64,000 bases of DNA from Triglochin maritima (Eukaryota > Streptophyta > Magnoliopsida > Alismatales > Juncaginaceae): contig OY821790.1 of assembly GCA_963682175.1 (NCBI GenBank), positions 2,058,501-2,122,500 on the forward strand. The letters run 5' to 3'. Made by a program: the position numbers and the translations under genes. Below, one piece after another: positions 34,101 to 45,419 of the stretch. The notes beneath the pieces are model-generated. The model was not told the DNA's origin, did no database searches, and saw only the letters and a list, made by a program, of their open reading frames with translations. Positions within the stretch are counted from its first letter, which is position 1. The number at the start of each line of letters is the position of its first letter.

Positions 34101-36372
34101 AAGCAAGAGGCACTTCAACTAATGAATTCTAACTCTTTACTAGAGCCATTGAGGATTTCAAGAAATTTCACCCTAAATAGATTCAAAGCAATGTCAGAAT
34201 TATGTATATATATGCGAACAGTGTGAAACACAAAATCTATGTCGTTTTGCATGCATAGTTCATACAATGGAAAGTACAGGAAGGTCACGGTGCAAGGGGA
34301 AAAACACAACAAAAAATATGCCAAATTATGCAAACTAGTGATCTAATGTGTCAATTCTGCGACACAAATATATGTCAAAGATGCCATTCTTGGCATAAGC
34401 AATAACAATTTGGGTAAATCTACACCTCGGTGCAGTATATGTGACAATGTGTGATGCATACATGTTGCACCGCTTAACAATGATTTGAAGCAATGGGTTT
34501 AAGGTAATGTGGGAAAAAATGTAAATGCAAATAATTCCGTGAATCAAATAACCAGCATTTCCTGAAAAATATAAGAATTTATTAAAATTAAGAACTAAAT
34601 GGTGTTTTTACCACAAAATGTAGCATGAGCGAGTGCGAGTCAATTATCCCAGAAGAAGGTGATAATAGAGCTTTGGAACAATATAGTTCAGGCTCCATTT
34701 GCATGGCTTCTGAGCCTTCCATCATCTTCAGGCCCTCCACTCCGTTGTCTATCCCACGCTTCATCAGATCATGCAGTTTGGGAATCTCTGCAGGCCCAAC
34801 AGCAACAATGAGTTTACCAAGTTGCTTGTATGGGATTCCACGCTCTTCACAGTACTTGTGAAGCAATTTTCTTCCTTTTACACACAGACTTGCCTAAAAC
34901 ATAACAAGTAAGGCTAAGAATCAAAAGGTATTTATTTCCAGATTGCCAAGTTTTTTTATTCTTATACACAATGTGCAGAAACTTGGCTGCATTTGCGGTT
35001 GAGCCACAGGGCTGAACCACATATGCCATATGCAAACCGAGGACTCTTGGCCACGTACCAAGGAGTGAAGTGTTTTAGTTGGGTATTTGATGGATCCAAT
35101 CACCCAAATACCAATATACCCCCTCAAAACACAAACACAACCCATTCTTTCCCCTTCATCGACTGGCAGGGCTGGTACCTCCGCGAGCTGTACACTTCTC
35201 TCCTCTCTTACTCTTTCCAGCTGTGGGTATGTATTTTGTTATGCATTTTTATTGCTTTTCTTTTAATTTATTATTGTTTATATCATTTTTATATCTATGT
35301 GTATACATTGCGCTTTTAGGTATACTTAAAGTGTGCTCTTGAGTTATATATTCCTCTGTGCTGATTTTATAAACATTTACTGCTGTTCCTATAGAGAAAC
35401 GAATTTGGATTTGATGTGCAAAATATTTATATCATTTTCATTATTTATTTTTTAAACCAGTTATATTTCCACATAGTGCATATATTCTACGTCGTGTCTT
35501 ACAGCATAGCACCGATACTCTACCTTTCACAAAGTGCATTGCTGAGCTTGCTTAGACTATCTCCTCATTTTTGTCCTGACTCATCCGAGGACCAAAACAG
35601 AGGTTCAGTTTCGCTTTCACAAACAGATTATTTAAGGGGAAAGTAGCATTAAAATACAGATAACTGTTTTTTAACTTGGGACGGTTTCATGTAAACTAGT
35701 AGAATCAGTATCTGTTTGAACTTTGATGTAAATATGCAGAGTAAGAAATTACCAGGAACTAAACCAAATACCAGGTCCTTAACAGATCTCTACATCACCC
35801 TAACTTCATCTTCGTTATATCATCTGTACCGACGACACCTTCATTTAGACAAAAGAGTGAATTACGGTCATATACTTCCTTTCCTATTCTATTCTAAAAG
35901 TGGAACTACAGTCCTAAACTTCGAAGGAAGTAACTTAATGATCTGAAACAAGAGTCTCGTGACTTCCCATAGTTACGAGTTATCCATGTCTCTCCAAAAC
36001 CAAGGGGAATTCATTCCTTCTATTTTCGATAAAGAAGTTTATCTCATTACAATATAAAAAAGTTGAAACCTTTAGGGAATCGGTAGGGTAGTAGATGCCG
36101 GCATGGACGACCTCGCTGTTCCGGGAACTGATCCCCGTCCCGAACGTGGAGCCCGACTCCAACACCACGACTTCTCTTCCTTTAATAGCCAGCTCCCTCG
36201 CCACGGCCAGCCCCACCACGCCGGCGCCGATCACCACCGCGTCGGCGGATTCCACCGGCATCGATTTGGAGTGAAGATAGGTTCGGATCGTTAGGGTTAG
36301 GGTTCGCGCGAGACCTAATCCTCTCCGGAACATCCTCTCCAACTTCAAACTCCGACTAGAGATTAGCACCAA
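31119..36372 (-). CDS. L2HGDH: L-2-hydroxyglutarate dehydrogenase, mitochondrial (FAD-dependent)
   Basis: Five exons on the minus strand: 36070-36372, 34612-34893, 33627-34060, 32738-32897 and 31119-31232. All borders are GT-AG, phases fit, and the 1293-nt frame gives 430 residues. The enzyme oxidises L-2-hydroxyglutarate to 2-oxoglutarate in mitochondria. Seen: a basic, Ser/Arg-rich N-terminus fitting a transit peptide; the FAD-binding Rossmann motif [16 protein letters not shown]; a [14 protein letters not shown] motif typical of the family; CYECs absent but VVNCAGLNA present; [30 protein letters not shown]; and a C-terminal [20 protein letters not shown]. The start at 36372 is the first Met; 36333 is an alternative. 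The gene looks intact. Intron 4 holds a foldback element and the promoter a hAT MITE. Confidence 0.92.
31277..31850. repeat. Foldback / long inverted repeat in L2HGDH intron 4
   Basis: Two arms of about 270 bp face each other. The left arm has GGTACCTATCAACTACA, GTCAGCGTGGGTCC and ACTTAACCCAAATCCCGACC. The right arm has the complements in reverse order, ending in TGTAGTTGATAGGTACC at about 31753-31771. The pairing continues outward through aaaagtttggaaat. Only a short loop lies between the arms, near 31530. It could be a Mutator-type foldback MITE. No clear target duplication is seen. Confidence 0.8.
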
Positions 36373-36439
36373 AAATTGAGACTCGAAAGCTTAATCGTAA
36401 TTATCAAAGGTAGTTTGTGTAATTGGATCGCACTGAGAA

Positions 36440-36449
36440 CTTTATATGT
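36440..36449 (-). promoter_or_regulatory. Possible TATA box of L2HGDH
   Basis: The minus strand reads CATATAAAGT about 70 bp upstream of the proposed ATG. It is just five bases downstream of the hAT MITE target duplication. Confidence 0.35.
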
Positions 36450-36461
36450 ATGACCTAAAAG

Positions 36462-36717
36462 TAGGGGAGAGCAAAACCCTGTCCAAACCGGGTTTTTGGA
36501 TCGGATAGGACCGGTCCGTCCGGGTTTGGTCCTGAAGTTGTGGGTTTGGTCCGGTCTGGTTCGGGTTTCGGTCCGGAAGATTTTAAAATTTCTGGTTCGG
36601 TTCGGTCCGAACCGATACGATTTTTTTTTAAATTTAAAAAAATTGAGTTTTAACCGGACCAGACCAATTCGGTCCGATCTTCGGTCCATGAGCATCCAGA
36701 CCTGATGCTCTCCCCTA
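36462..36717. mobile_element. hAT-type MITE in L2HGDH promoter (256 bp)
   Basis: Terminal inverted repeats TAGGGGAGAGCA and TGCTCTCCCCTA with a perfect 8-bp duplication CCTAAAAG at 36454-36461 and 36718-36725. The interior is rich in ggtccgg/ccggacc-type inverted motifs and can fold extensively. The 8-bp duplication and TA(G)GGG ends identify the hAT superfamily. Confidence 0.9.
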
Positions 36718-36725
36718 CCTAAAAG

Positions 36726-37960
36726 TGTCTTTAATAATTGTGAAAATATTAGGACATTCATTTTCATAATATTAAATAAGCATGAGCATTTTGGTAAAGT
36801 AATGCAACTTATTTCCTTTCCTTTTCTCTTCTCACCTAACTTAATACTATCGATCACACATTTTGTTTCTCTTGATGACACACAATAACTAATTAGGTAC
36901 GTTATACACAAATACAAGTAACTACATTATTACTACATGAATAAACACAAGTAATATAATTAACAATCATGGTTGTATGATGTGTTTAAAATTAAAACGT
37001 TATGTGGTATTGTGGTTAATTAATTTTGTTTTTATTTACCATCATTGTTTTTGTTATAATCTGTAACAAATAAGTAATATCAATATATTAAACATGTCCG
37101 AATTGTGTTACTCATGTACTTTCCAAATACTAAATAGGTAATAGTCATGTTTTTTTATAATGGGTATTACATTACATGAGACGTTTAGTAATCGTGTATA
37201 AACGAGTATCATCGTGTGTGAATGATTATAAATGGGTCAGATAGGAAAAAAGTCCAGCAACACGATTGGGCTCGATACAAGTTAGCATATAAGAGTTTAT
37301 ATATATATATGAGCTTACACGACACAATTAATAAACAACACGATAAGATTGACAATCCTAGTTAGTACGTCTGATATGGATGCCAAAAAAGTATTGTCGT
37401 AGTACGTAGCGTCTACTTGGTATGAGTCTTTTGACTTGTATATTGCATAAATGGTGACAAACTAGAAATAATTTCTTTTCATTGTTAGACTATTGAATAT
37501 TGGACTCATGTTATATTTAATTGGAAATCCAATATTGAGTTGTAAAGTTAGAATAAATGTTATTCTCTCACACTTTTTTAGTCTCGTATTGGAGAATTCG
37601 GGAAGTTGAGAAAAAATTATGCATTTAGAGTTTCCATTCCCTTTGAGGGGACAAAGAGAGGGGAGTAAGAGAGAATGACACACGAACATTGTATGTTAAT
37701 CGACATATGTACCCACTCTTATTTATATTAACAATATCCACTTCGTTGATTTGTACAAGTATTCTTTTTTCATTAATTACTACTATCCTCTTGGTCTCCC
37801 TTTGCAGATATTGATTTCCACAGCAAGTTGTGTAAAAAGTTGATCTTATAGGGTCGGTTTCCGAGAATACTCCTTAAGAGGGGCGTACATGAATGGATAG
37901 TAGGATTGGTTTCCAATAATAGGAGGGGCATGAGTGAATGGAAGGATTGGAGATTTAGCT
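36726..37960. other. AT-rich intergenic region
   Basis: No gene or clean repeat boundary recognised. A short (TA)n at about 37299-37312. 37790-37960 may already be organellar DNA, but I cannot assign it. Confidence 0.4.
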
Positions 37961-38060
37961 CAGAGATTTTGACCTGGATCAACGAACCCGATTGCACATT
38001 TCCAAGGTTAGAGTGATTCTGAGATTCCGCTTCTTGGTCGTCTTATTGGCGCATACCACA

Positions 38061-38131
38061 GTGGGGTATGTGACTGAGGTGAAGTCGTAACAAGGTAGAG
38101 CCGTAAGGGAACCTATAGCTGGATTGAATCC
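38061..38131 (+). pseudogene. rrn18: Fragment of mitochondrial 18S rRNA (rrn18) 3' end
   Basis: Contains the universal small-subunit 3' helix region gtgaagtcgtaacaaggta and ends ggctggattgaatcc-like (here 'tagctggattgaatcc'). That is the plant mitochondrial ending, not the plastid ggatcacctcc. A small insertion after 'aaggtag' shows decay. It is a nuclear copy, not a working rRNA. Confidence 0.7.
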
Positions 38132-38342
38132 TTCGTGACCTACACGTACTCCCAACAAGCAAGGGATTTCTGCGAGTGAGTGATTTGGCTAACGCCTACA
38201 CGTCTTCGTTAACAAGCAACGCTGCTATCAGTTGCTGACAACACTTGCTTTGGCTAAATCCTACACTCGTTGCGCAGGAGTGGCACTTCTTGTACAGTTG
38301 ACATTCAAATTGATTGAAATCCTGGCGATTCAACCAATCCAG

Positions 38343-38408
38343 CGAAATGGAGGAACCCGCAAATATCGGCAAAACTAGAATTATTGTAAACCAAGGAAAA
38401 TAACTCGT
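38343..38408 (-). pseudogene. ndhD: Fragment of plastid ndhD, N-terminal codons with ACG start
   Basis: The minus strand from ACG at 38408-38406 reads TSYFPWFTIILVLPIFAGSS, matching the start of the plastid NADH dehydrogenase subunit D. In many eudicots this gene has an ACG start restored by RNA editing. After about 22 codons the similarity stops. It is far too short to function. Confidence 0.7.
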
Positions 38409-38539
38409 GGTAAAGACAAGATATGCTTTGACCATAAAAAAACTTGCCGGTTGGAGCACAAGTTGTTGGATGTTGTTGGGTTTATTCAATTAAATATCAA
38501 CCTGATGGCACAATTGAGAGGTTTAATTGACGAGGGAAA

Positions 38540-38722
38540 AGGAGAAAAAGAGGAGTCCACCTATCTCATCCCTAGGGGATACTGCGAATAGAGTGTCTAC
38601 TTCAACAGACACAAAGGGAATCAGAGCATATAGATCCGTAAATGGATTTGTATGTACAACCACTTTAGTCGTGTGAGTCCTTTCTCGAATAGAAATAAAG
38701 TATCTTTTTTCTGGGAACATAG
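38540..38722 (-). pseudogene. Possible mitochondrial ccmF fragment
   Basis: The minus strand reads KRYFISIRERTHTT and HTNPFTDLYALI, which resembles a cytochrome c maturation (CcmF-type) protein of plant mitochondria. The frame lacks the rest of the protein. The identification is by memory of the motif only. Confidence 0.35.
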
Positions 38723-38731
38723 TAAATGGAA

Positions 38732-38890
38732 TATGGCCCTGAACACCCATCTATGCATGGTGTTCTTAGACTAATCGTGACTCTCGACGGTGAAGAGGTT
38801 ATTGACTATGAACCCATATTGGGTTATTTACACAGAGGAATGGAAAAATGTGGAAAACCGAACCATTATACAATATCTCCCTTATGTATA
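38732..38890 (+). pseudogene. ndhH: Fragment of plastid ndhH
   Basis: Encodes [20 protein letters not shown], then [13 protein letters not shown], a close match to the N-terminal part of the plastid NADH dehydrogenase subunit H. A single-base shift after GMEK breaks the frame (the residues that follow make sense one frame over). Together with the neighbouring pieces it marks a nuclear insert of organellar DNA. Confidence 0.85.
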
Positions 38891-39429
38891 GTTAGTGAGA
38901 CGTGTTACAGTTTAGTGAGAGGGTCGGTCATCCGCTTTTACTACTATCTCTTGAACCGGATAGTTAATCCCCTTCTATCTATAAATTATCAAATTGCTGA
39001 CTTTCCCTTACGTAGGAGTTTACGACTCTATTGTTAATCGTAGGGGAGTATCATGGTCAATCTTGTTAGCTTTTTGGTCTTAATATATATTTTGATGATT
39101 TAATCAACTCAATCTTAATCACAATCAAATATAGTGTTGCACACATAATGCATAGAAGATATATTATATTGTGCTAACATCTACATGTGATAAAGACTCA
39201 AGGAAGAATGGAATGAAGTCAAAACATGTAATCAAACTTATTGAAGATATGTAATTTTACCTTTATTTTGAGTCTTAGGAACTTGTGTAAACTTGAGCAT
39301 ACAAGAGTTAAAACTTATTCACATGCATACTAGATTCCTTGTAGAAGTCACACACAAAATTTCACATCAATTAGACTTTAATAGATCACCCAAACCTTAG
39401 TCGGAAAATCACTTAAAACCAAACCTAGA

Positions 39430-39845
39430 TTTCCTGTGTCAATCGGTCAACAGAACCAGTTCTCTGTTCAACCGATTATAATAGATTTTCTAAGTGTATT
39501 TTCCTAGTTTAACCGATCGACCATTTTCGTAATTTTCGGATGACTATTAAACTTGTCGTATTATGCAACGATTGTATTCATATAAATTTAACCTACCCCT
39601 AGAATACATTTGCCTACCGATCGAACGTTGACTTAAAAATGGTCGACTGAATTAACACAATTCTTGTGCCCAAAGTGCCTGTTATTTTCGGTCGAACGTA
39701 ACCAACCTTGTTGTTCGACCATTACACCTTTACCCTGGCCAAAACCCTAAGATCGGTCGACCACCCCATATCTTGGTTCGATCGATGACTTAAGTCATAA
39801 CCTAATTGGTTCGACCGTTCTACCCGATTTGGTCGACCGTTGTAT
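39430..39845. repeat. CGGTCGACCG palindrome cluster 4 (Copia solo LTR U3)
   Basis: Mostly diverged copies (cggtcaacag, gatcgaacg, cggtcgacca, ggttcgaccg), ending about 90 bp before the TATA box. The position matches cluster 1. Confidence 0.75.
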
Positions 39846-39935
39846 GACAAAATTGCAGAAGTTCAATTTCTGTTTTGTGTATCTTACACACAGTTCAATC
39901 AAATCTTCCCTAACAGTTAGAAATGTCTAGGAGCT

Positions 39936-39943
39936 TATAAATA
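39936..39943 (+). promoter_or_regulatory. TATA box of Copia solo LTR
   Basis: TATAAATA in 'gagcttataaatag', equivalent to the TATA of the Copia LTR at 1829-1840. Confidence 0.6.
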
Positions 39944-40499
39944 GATATCCATACACCTTGTTTACACATCTCTCCCAGTTCCAATTGTCTCATACACTAG
40001 AGAGCATTCTCCCAATCTTCCAAGCCTTAAATACTACACTCTAAGCCTAAACTTCACCACTTGATCAAATTCCCAATCATACTCAAGTGTGCTCAAGTTA
40101 AATAGTGTTGAATACTCAGGTTACCTTCTTTGTCAAAGAGTAAAGGTTTTGGTGAAAGTCCAAAGCATCCCTCTCGGATTGTGAGAGGAGGTTCCTAGCT
40201 TAGCGAGGGTGTTCGCAAGCTTGAAGTGTAAATGCGTTCTCTCCCAGCCCGGAACGAGGAGTGGATAGTGAAGTCGTGAGCGGAGCTTGTAAGAGAGGAA
40301 GTAAGCGGGAGACCAAACCTCTATAAAAATTGCATTGCGTACTTGTGGTTTGCTTGTTTTCTCTACTTATTTTTAAATTTATTTTCGCTACATATTTAGT
40401 AGAGATAAAGTGATTTTGATTATATTAATTAGGGCAATATACAATCTTACACAAGGTGTGTAAGGGGTCGTGGGTGTCGTCGGAGGTTAGAGACCCCTG

Positions 40500-41040
40500 G
40501 AACGGTCGACCGATGTTGATGTTGGTCGATCGGTCATAGTGTAAATGTGAGATTTTTGCTTGTACCGATCGAACAATGCCTCTAGGCGTTCGATCAGTTA
40601 TGCATGATTTTACGAAAAGAAGAGGACTCTGTTATTTTCGATCAGACAGAACCTTATATTGTTCGACCGTCGCATCTAAAGTAAATCGGTTAGGGCCTAG
40701 ACCATCTAAACGGTCGACCGCCCGATGATATGGTTCGACCGATAACTTAGTGAACTTATCTATTGTTCGACCAGTCTTGTATTTTGGTTCGTCCGGTGAT
40801 GCCTTTGTGAACGTAGGAAGTACTTGTTATTTTCGATCGAATGGGACCCCTTTGTCGTTCTACCGTTGACTTGAATTATTTAATGTTTATCTGGCGTAGA
40901 CCTTCCAAACGGTCGACCACCCATTGACTTTTGTATAACCATTTTAATGTATGTTTTCTTCGACCGGTGTGTTGCTGTTTGAACTCTCTACCGGTATAAA
41001 CGACCAAATGGTCGACCACATGACCATTTTTGGTTGACCA
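40500..41040. repeat. CGGTCGACCG palindrome cluster 5 (Gypsy LTR C)
   Basis: Good copies near 40503 and 40711, plus many decayed forms (tggtcgatcg, gttcgaccg, ggttgacca). Confidence 0.75.
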
Positions 41041-41052
41041 TTGGTGCCCAGG

Positions 41053-41693
41053 TAGGACTGTCAATTCGGGTCATGACACGAAATTCGAACCCGAACACGA
41101 CACAAAATTTTGGGTTCGGGTTGACATAGGGTTCGTGTCGAATTCGGGTCGACACGAACAACACGAAGTGTAATTCGGGTCGGGTTTATCAAATTCGGGT
41201 TTCGTGTAATTTGTGTCGACACGAAATACCTGAATTTCAAATAGAGAATAAAAAACCCTAACTAAAACAAACAATCTCAACTTCTCAAACCTCCAACCGT
41301 CTCCAACTCCTCCAAATCTCCGATCCACATCTCCAAGCCTCCGAATGTTTATGGATGTATCATTGTAGCCTTTCATATTTTAAAAGAGTTTGTGATGATT
41401 AATCATGAATATTTTGTTTTTAGGTTGACAAAAAGAATTCGTGTTAATTCGTGTCGACACGAACACGACCTGAAACACGAATTCGACAAACACGAAAAAA
41501 TAATCGTGTCAATTCGGGTCGTGTTCGTGTTATTAATTTCGTGTTCGTGTTTAGCTGTAGAATTTCGTGTTCGTGTTCGGGTCAGGTTTTTTTTAATTTC
41601 GTGTTCGTGTTCGTGTTCGGGTTGAGCAAAAACAAATTCGTGTCAATTCGTGTCGACACGAACACGATCCGAAACACGAATTTGACAGCCCTA
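41053..41693. mobile_element. hAT-type MITE (641 bp) inside LTR C
   Basis: Ends TAGGACTGTCAATTCG and the complement of TAGGGCTGTCAAATTCG, with a perfect 8-bp duplication TGCCCAGG (41045-41052, 41694-41701). The subterminal parts are dense in cgtgtcgacacga / gtgttcgtgttcg inverted motifs. No transposase is present. Confidence 0.92.
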
Positions 41694-42601
41694 TGCCCAG
41701 GATTGAATTTATGTTTATGAGCGCGTTGGCACGTAAGCTACTATTATGACCATTATGTTTTCATGACATATGCATTGAGACCCTTCATAGTAGACCTGAG
41801 GGATTATAGTTCCGATTTGCATTGGTATATGTATGGCTCTACGGAGCAAGATGACCTTCTAGCCAGTGTGGCGACAGAAATGACCGTTCGGCCTGTCTAG
41901 TGGCAGAGATGACTGTTCGAACGTTGTTTGACGGAAATGACCGACAATTTTTCTGGTGCGTATGATCGTCCAAGCTCTGGCATGGCTCGACGAGTATGGC
42001 CAACTAGAGTGACGGCTCTAGCAGGTGTGACATTGTGACCACGTGATCAGATCTGGATCGATGGTTCAAAAGTATGTGCGACCTTCACCGAACCCTCATG
42101 CTAGTGTAGTTGTGAATGGGGGTGTGTCATGTACTTTCCGTATGATTGCATATGCCTGCGGTGTGTATCTTTGGATGCCCGATGATGTTGAGACTTATGA
42201 CCATATTACCCCATAGTTGGGAGATGACTGTTATGTTTTTATGTTGACATGATAGGTCATGTATTGCATGTGCATGTAGGTGGATTTGGTATACCGGGTT
42301 CCTTCATGGAAACTCAGGCATTATTATTTATATTTTTCACGACCTCTTTAGGTACTGATCGGGACTGAATCCTCTAGGGCGAGTACATCTACGGACCAAA
42401 TCTTCTAGTCTTATTTTGAGGTTATTATGATTACATGTATTTATGACTTTTGTACTTTGACGTAATTATACTTTTAACAACTCTTGTACATGGTGCACAT
42501 TTTGATATATATTTTTTAAGTAGCGTCCTCATGTGATATGATGTTGTCTTTTGAATATCGCTTAAAGTTTAAATGTCTGTTGTTTTCGAGGACATTACAG
42601 C

Positions 42602-42614
42602 TTGATATCAGAGC
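42602..42614 (+). other. Primer-binding site of Gypsy copy C
   Basis: TTGATATCAGAGC, one change from the tRNA-iMet primer signature, three bases after the LTR. Confidence 0.7.
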
Positions 42615-42727
42615 GATCGGTTCTGGTGTACTCATCCAAAGAAACACCCTTAGGAGTAGCATAGATAGATTTTGTTGCATACTCATTTGATCATGCATGC
42701 ATAACTGATTGATTCTTTTACGTTTAG

Positions 42728-43160
42728 ATGCCTCCGCTCCGCGTAAGATCCGCTCCGCGTAGCTCCAATGAGGCGATTGGGGAAGCGGTATGGGCGGAGG
42801 AGCAACAAACGCTCTATGTCACTGTGGGAGGCTGGGTGAGTTCCTGAGCGCCAAACAACTCGTACTGAGCAAACGGGAGTTGGTGCGTTGCATGATAGAT
42901 TCATGCACCAGCATCTGCCTACTTTTGAGGGCAGAGTTGACCCTGAGGCAGCAGAGGATTAGATTTTCAAGATCTAGAGGATTTCCGGACGATTGGATGC
43001 ATTCTGGAGATGAAGGTGGATCTGACCACCTATGTTTTGGGTGGTGTTGCGTCCAACTTGTGGAGAACCACATCTGCAATGGTTTTTGTTGACAAAGAGG
43101 ATGTGGGTTGGGAGGAATTCTTGGGATTGAGTTCAACCAGCAATATTTTTTGAAATATAA
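42728..43160 (+). pseudogene. Gypsy gag remnant (copy C)
   Basis: Starts MPPLRVRSAPR, like the gag start of copy A (MPPRRVRPPPR). It then matches in shifted frames (FMHQHLPTFEGR, YVLGGVASNLW, WEEFLG). Several frameshifts and stops are present, and it ends abruptly near 43160 at 'aaatataaaaact'. The rest of the element is lost. Confidence 0.75.
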
Positions 43161-43590
43161 AAACTCGTCGACGTCAATTGTAATTTTTTGTTTCCTTTAT
43201 ACCCCTCCCCCCCAAAAAAAAGGAAATCCTAGTTGTACCCCTCTCCTGATTATTTCACTCGTTCCATGCTCACCGTCGCATATTGAACATAACATTAACA
43301 TTTATTTTAAATTTAAACGAACAATGTTAAAATAAGTTAGTGAAATTGTAAACATGAATTTGAGGGTACTACAACTATTAACAAAGAAATTTGAGGTCTG
43401 CGGTGATGCCTTGGATTACTTGGGGGCATGAATGGCAAATTCACAAAAAGAAAATCCAACAATTAATAATCAAATAAAAATAGATTCCATCCGGCCCAAG
43501 GTCGGTTGGACCGGTTCAAAATCCTTTGTTTAGAAAAAAACCGTTGGTGGGACCAACCAACCAACCATAAACGAGAAATGCTCCAGAAAG
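43161..43590. other. Intergenic region and promoter of the NOI gene
   Basis: Low-complexity C-run and A-run at 43200-43225. Otherwise unremarkable. Confidence 0.4.
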
Positions 43591-43591
43591 T

Positions 43592-43600
43592 GTATAAATA
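43592..43600 (+). promoter_or_regulatory. TATA box of RIN4/NOI gene
   Basis: gtataaata, about 95 bp before the ATG at 43692, in a good core-promoter context. Confidence 0.55.
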
Positions 43601-43691
43601 GAGGAATGGGAGGAGAGAAAAGGAGGAAGTCGTGTTGGCATCATCGTTCCCCGCGACCTCCCAAACCACTCGTTTCCTCTCTTCTCCCGTA

Positions 43692-45419
43692 ATGGAGGGT
43701 CGTGACGAGGTGAGTCTGAAAAGAAAATGTCGATTTGTGCTTCAAATCCTGATTTCCGGAGAGGGATGGGCTTTCTTTTATGGAAGTGCTAAAAAAAATT
43801 GTACATTTTGTTGGTTGGAATGTCTGTAAGGCTCCAATGTAAAACGGGAGTTGTTTGTTTCGAGCTGATACACCACTTGATTCGTCTGTTTTTCCGGTGA
43901 GGGAGCACATGGACGGAAAACCAAACCGTCTATGGTGCCTTTTGTGAAGTTTTTGCTCTTTTCCTCGGTTAGGAATGTCTTCTTATTTTTGTTTTGTTCG
44001 ACGGAGTAGATTTTTATTATTATTTAAAAACAAATATTTTGTTTAGGTTGTGTAATGGTTAGGATATGGTTTCTTAGATTGTGATGTGGACTAAAATCCT
44101 AATTTATCTTCACGTTTTGATGTACAAAGAAAGCTTTGACTTGTAATCAGAACATATCACAATTTTTTGGCTTTTTTGCTGTCTATTTTTGGTTATGTTG
44201 ATCGATGCACGACCACGTTTGAACATAGTCAAAACCGACGAGCGAAATGGATGCATTATTTCAACATCTTTTTGCTGTTTATACCTGTTGTTAGATTGTA
44301 TCAAATCTACAAAATAGAAATCCTCTCAGAGGTGGTACACAAAACCTAAGAGATCCAAAGAATTTCATGACTTTTTGGGTCCTTTTCAAGTTGTTCTCCC
44401 TGAAATACTCTGCAGTCATCATCAACAAATCAGATCAGATTGATTTTATACCATGGATGCTATTTTAAATCGGATATTTGAAACTTCTTTATTATGTTTG
44501 GATGTTGAGATTTTTTTAATTTCAAATTGATAGATATTGTTCAGAATGGCTCAATTGTAATGATGTTTCAAGAGAAACCACTTGTCTCAGATATTAGTGT
44601 TGATATTCTTATAAAATTGGCAATTAATGATGCTTATTTCATGTCTGTGCAGAGAAATGAGTGGATGTCTGTACCACAATTTGGGGCTTGGGATCGAAAG
44701 ATGGCAAGGACCGATTACTCGATGGTCTTCAACCGTGCTCGGGTGAAAAAGAAACAGCACAGGGTTGAGGTTCAGCCAATTCAACTTGGGAACGAGCGTA
44801 AACCGCAGAAGGCTGAGAAGCTAGTACTCGAACACGACAAATCTCACCCGCCTACGGTGAGCCAAACCTGTACATTTCTTTAATACATATGTCAAATTTA
44901 TCGCAACAAATTTTTTTATGTATGAAACTGAATTTTGTGTTACATAAGCTCACATTATCTTAAATAATATGTTACAAACTTGAACCTATTCAAAGCTTAA
45001 ACGATGCATCCTCTCACCAACTGAGCTTAATAATATTATCGTTTGTCTAAACAATTGTAGTTATATAATGTGTAAAAATCGCTTTTGAATTTAAGATCAA
45101 ATACCGGTTGTCGGGTGATTTTGGACGCAATCTGAATTTTTTGGGGTCTGAATATTTCATAACTTGAAATAACCTTACATGACCTACTGGATTCGATTTA
45201 GGTCGGTTTTCGGTTAAATCCATCATGATGTACACCCCTACTAGTTACAAGTCACATAATCTCAAATTTCCAACTTATAAGACCATAATAAGAGATATAT
45301 TTGCAAGTTGCAAATACCTGTTTGCTTCTAAAAATTGTCTCTAACTTATTCTGTTTATTTACATGCAGAAAAGCAAAAGAAAGAATATGATGAACTACCT
45401 CTGTTGTTGCAAGGCTTGA
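43692..45419 (+). CDS. RIN4/NOI-domain small protein (90 aa), three exons
   Basis: Exons 43692-43709, 44653-44856 and 45369-45419 join in phase 0 with GT-AG borders, giving 90 residues beginning MEGRDERNEWMSVPQFGAWD. Seen: the NOI core with VPQFGAW, which fits the PxFGxW motif cut by the bacterial protease AvrRpt2 in RIN4 relatives; YSMVFNRAR; a basic linker; and a C-terminal NYLCCCKA. That cysteine cluster is the usual acylation site that tethers these proteins to the plasma membrane. RIN4 is a hub of plant immunity, while short NOI proteins are less well understood. The first exon codes only six residues. The gene looks intact; the first intron is about 940 bp. Confidence 0.85.

Larger units (their letters stand above)
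39064..40443 (+). mobile_element. Solo LTR of the Ty1/Copia family
   Basis: Begins TGTTAGCTTTTTGG and ends ATATACA. It is related along its length to the Copia LTR at 1311-2831 but in the opposite orientation. Flanking bases (A)ATCT before (39059-39063) and after (40443-40447) suggest the target duplication, although one A is shared with the LTR end. TATA box at 39936-39943, with a palindrome cluster upstream at 39430-39845. No internal sequence adjoins it. Confidence 0.8.
40448..42599 (+). mobile_element. Gypsy-family LTR copy C, plus orientation, 5' end missing
   Basis: Ends GGACATTACA at 42599, directly followed by a primer site (42602-42614, TTGATATCAGAGC) and a gag remnant, so it is a 5' LTR. 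It shares the palindrome cluster (40500-41040), the minisatellite-like zone (41870-42000) and the 3' end with copies A, B, D and E. The true 5' start is not visible; the segment begins next to the Copia solo LTR. It is split by a hAT MITE (41053-41693). Confidence 0.75.

Noticed and set aside
38196..38489. A 97-codon minus-strand frame as one gene
   Set aside because: Only its middle matches plastid ndhD, starting at the internal ACG. The rest is unrelated, so it is a chance extension of an organellar fragment.
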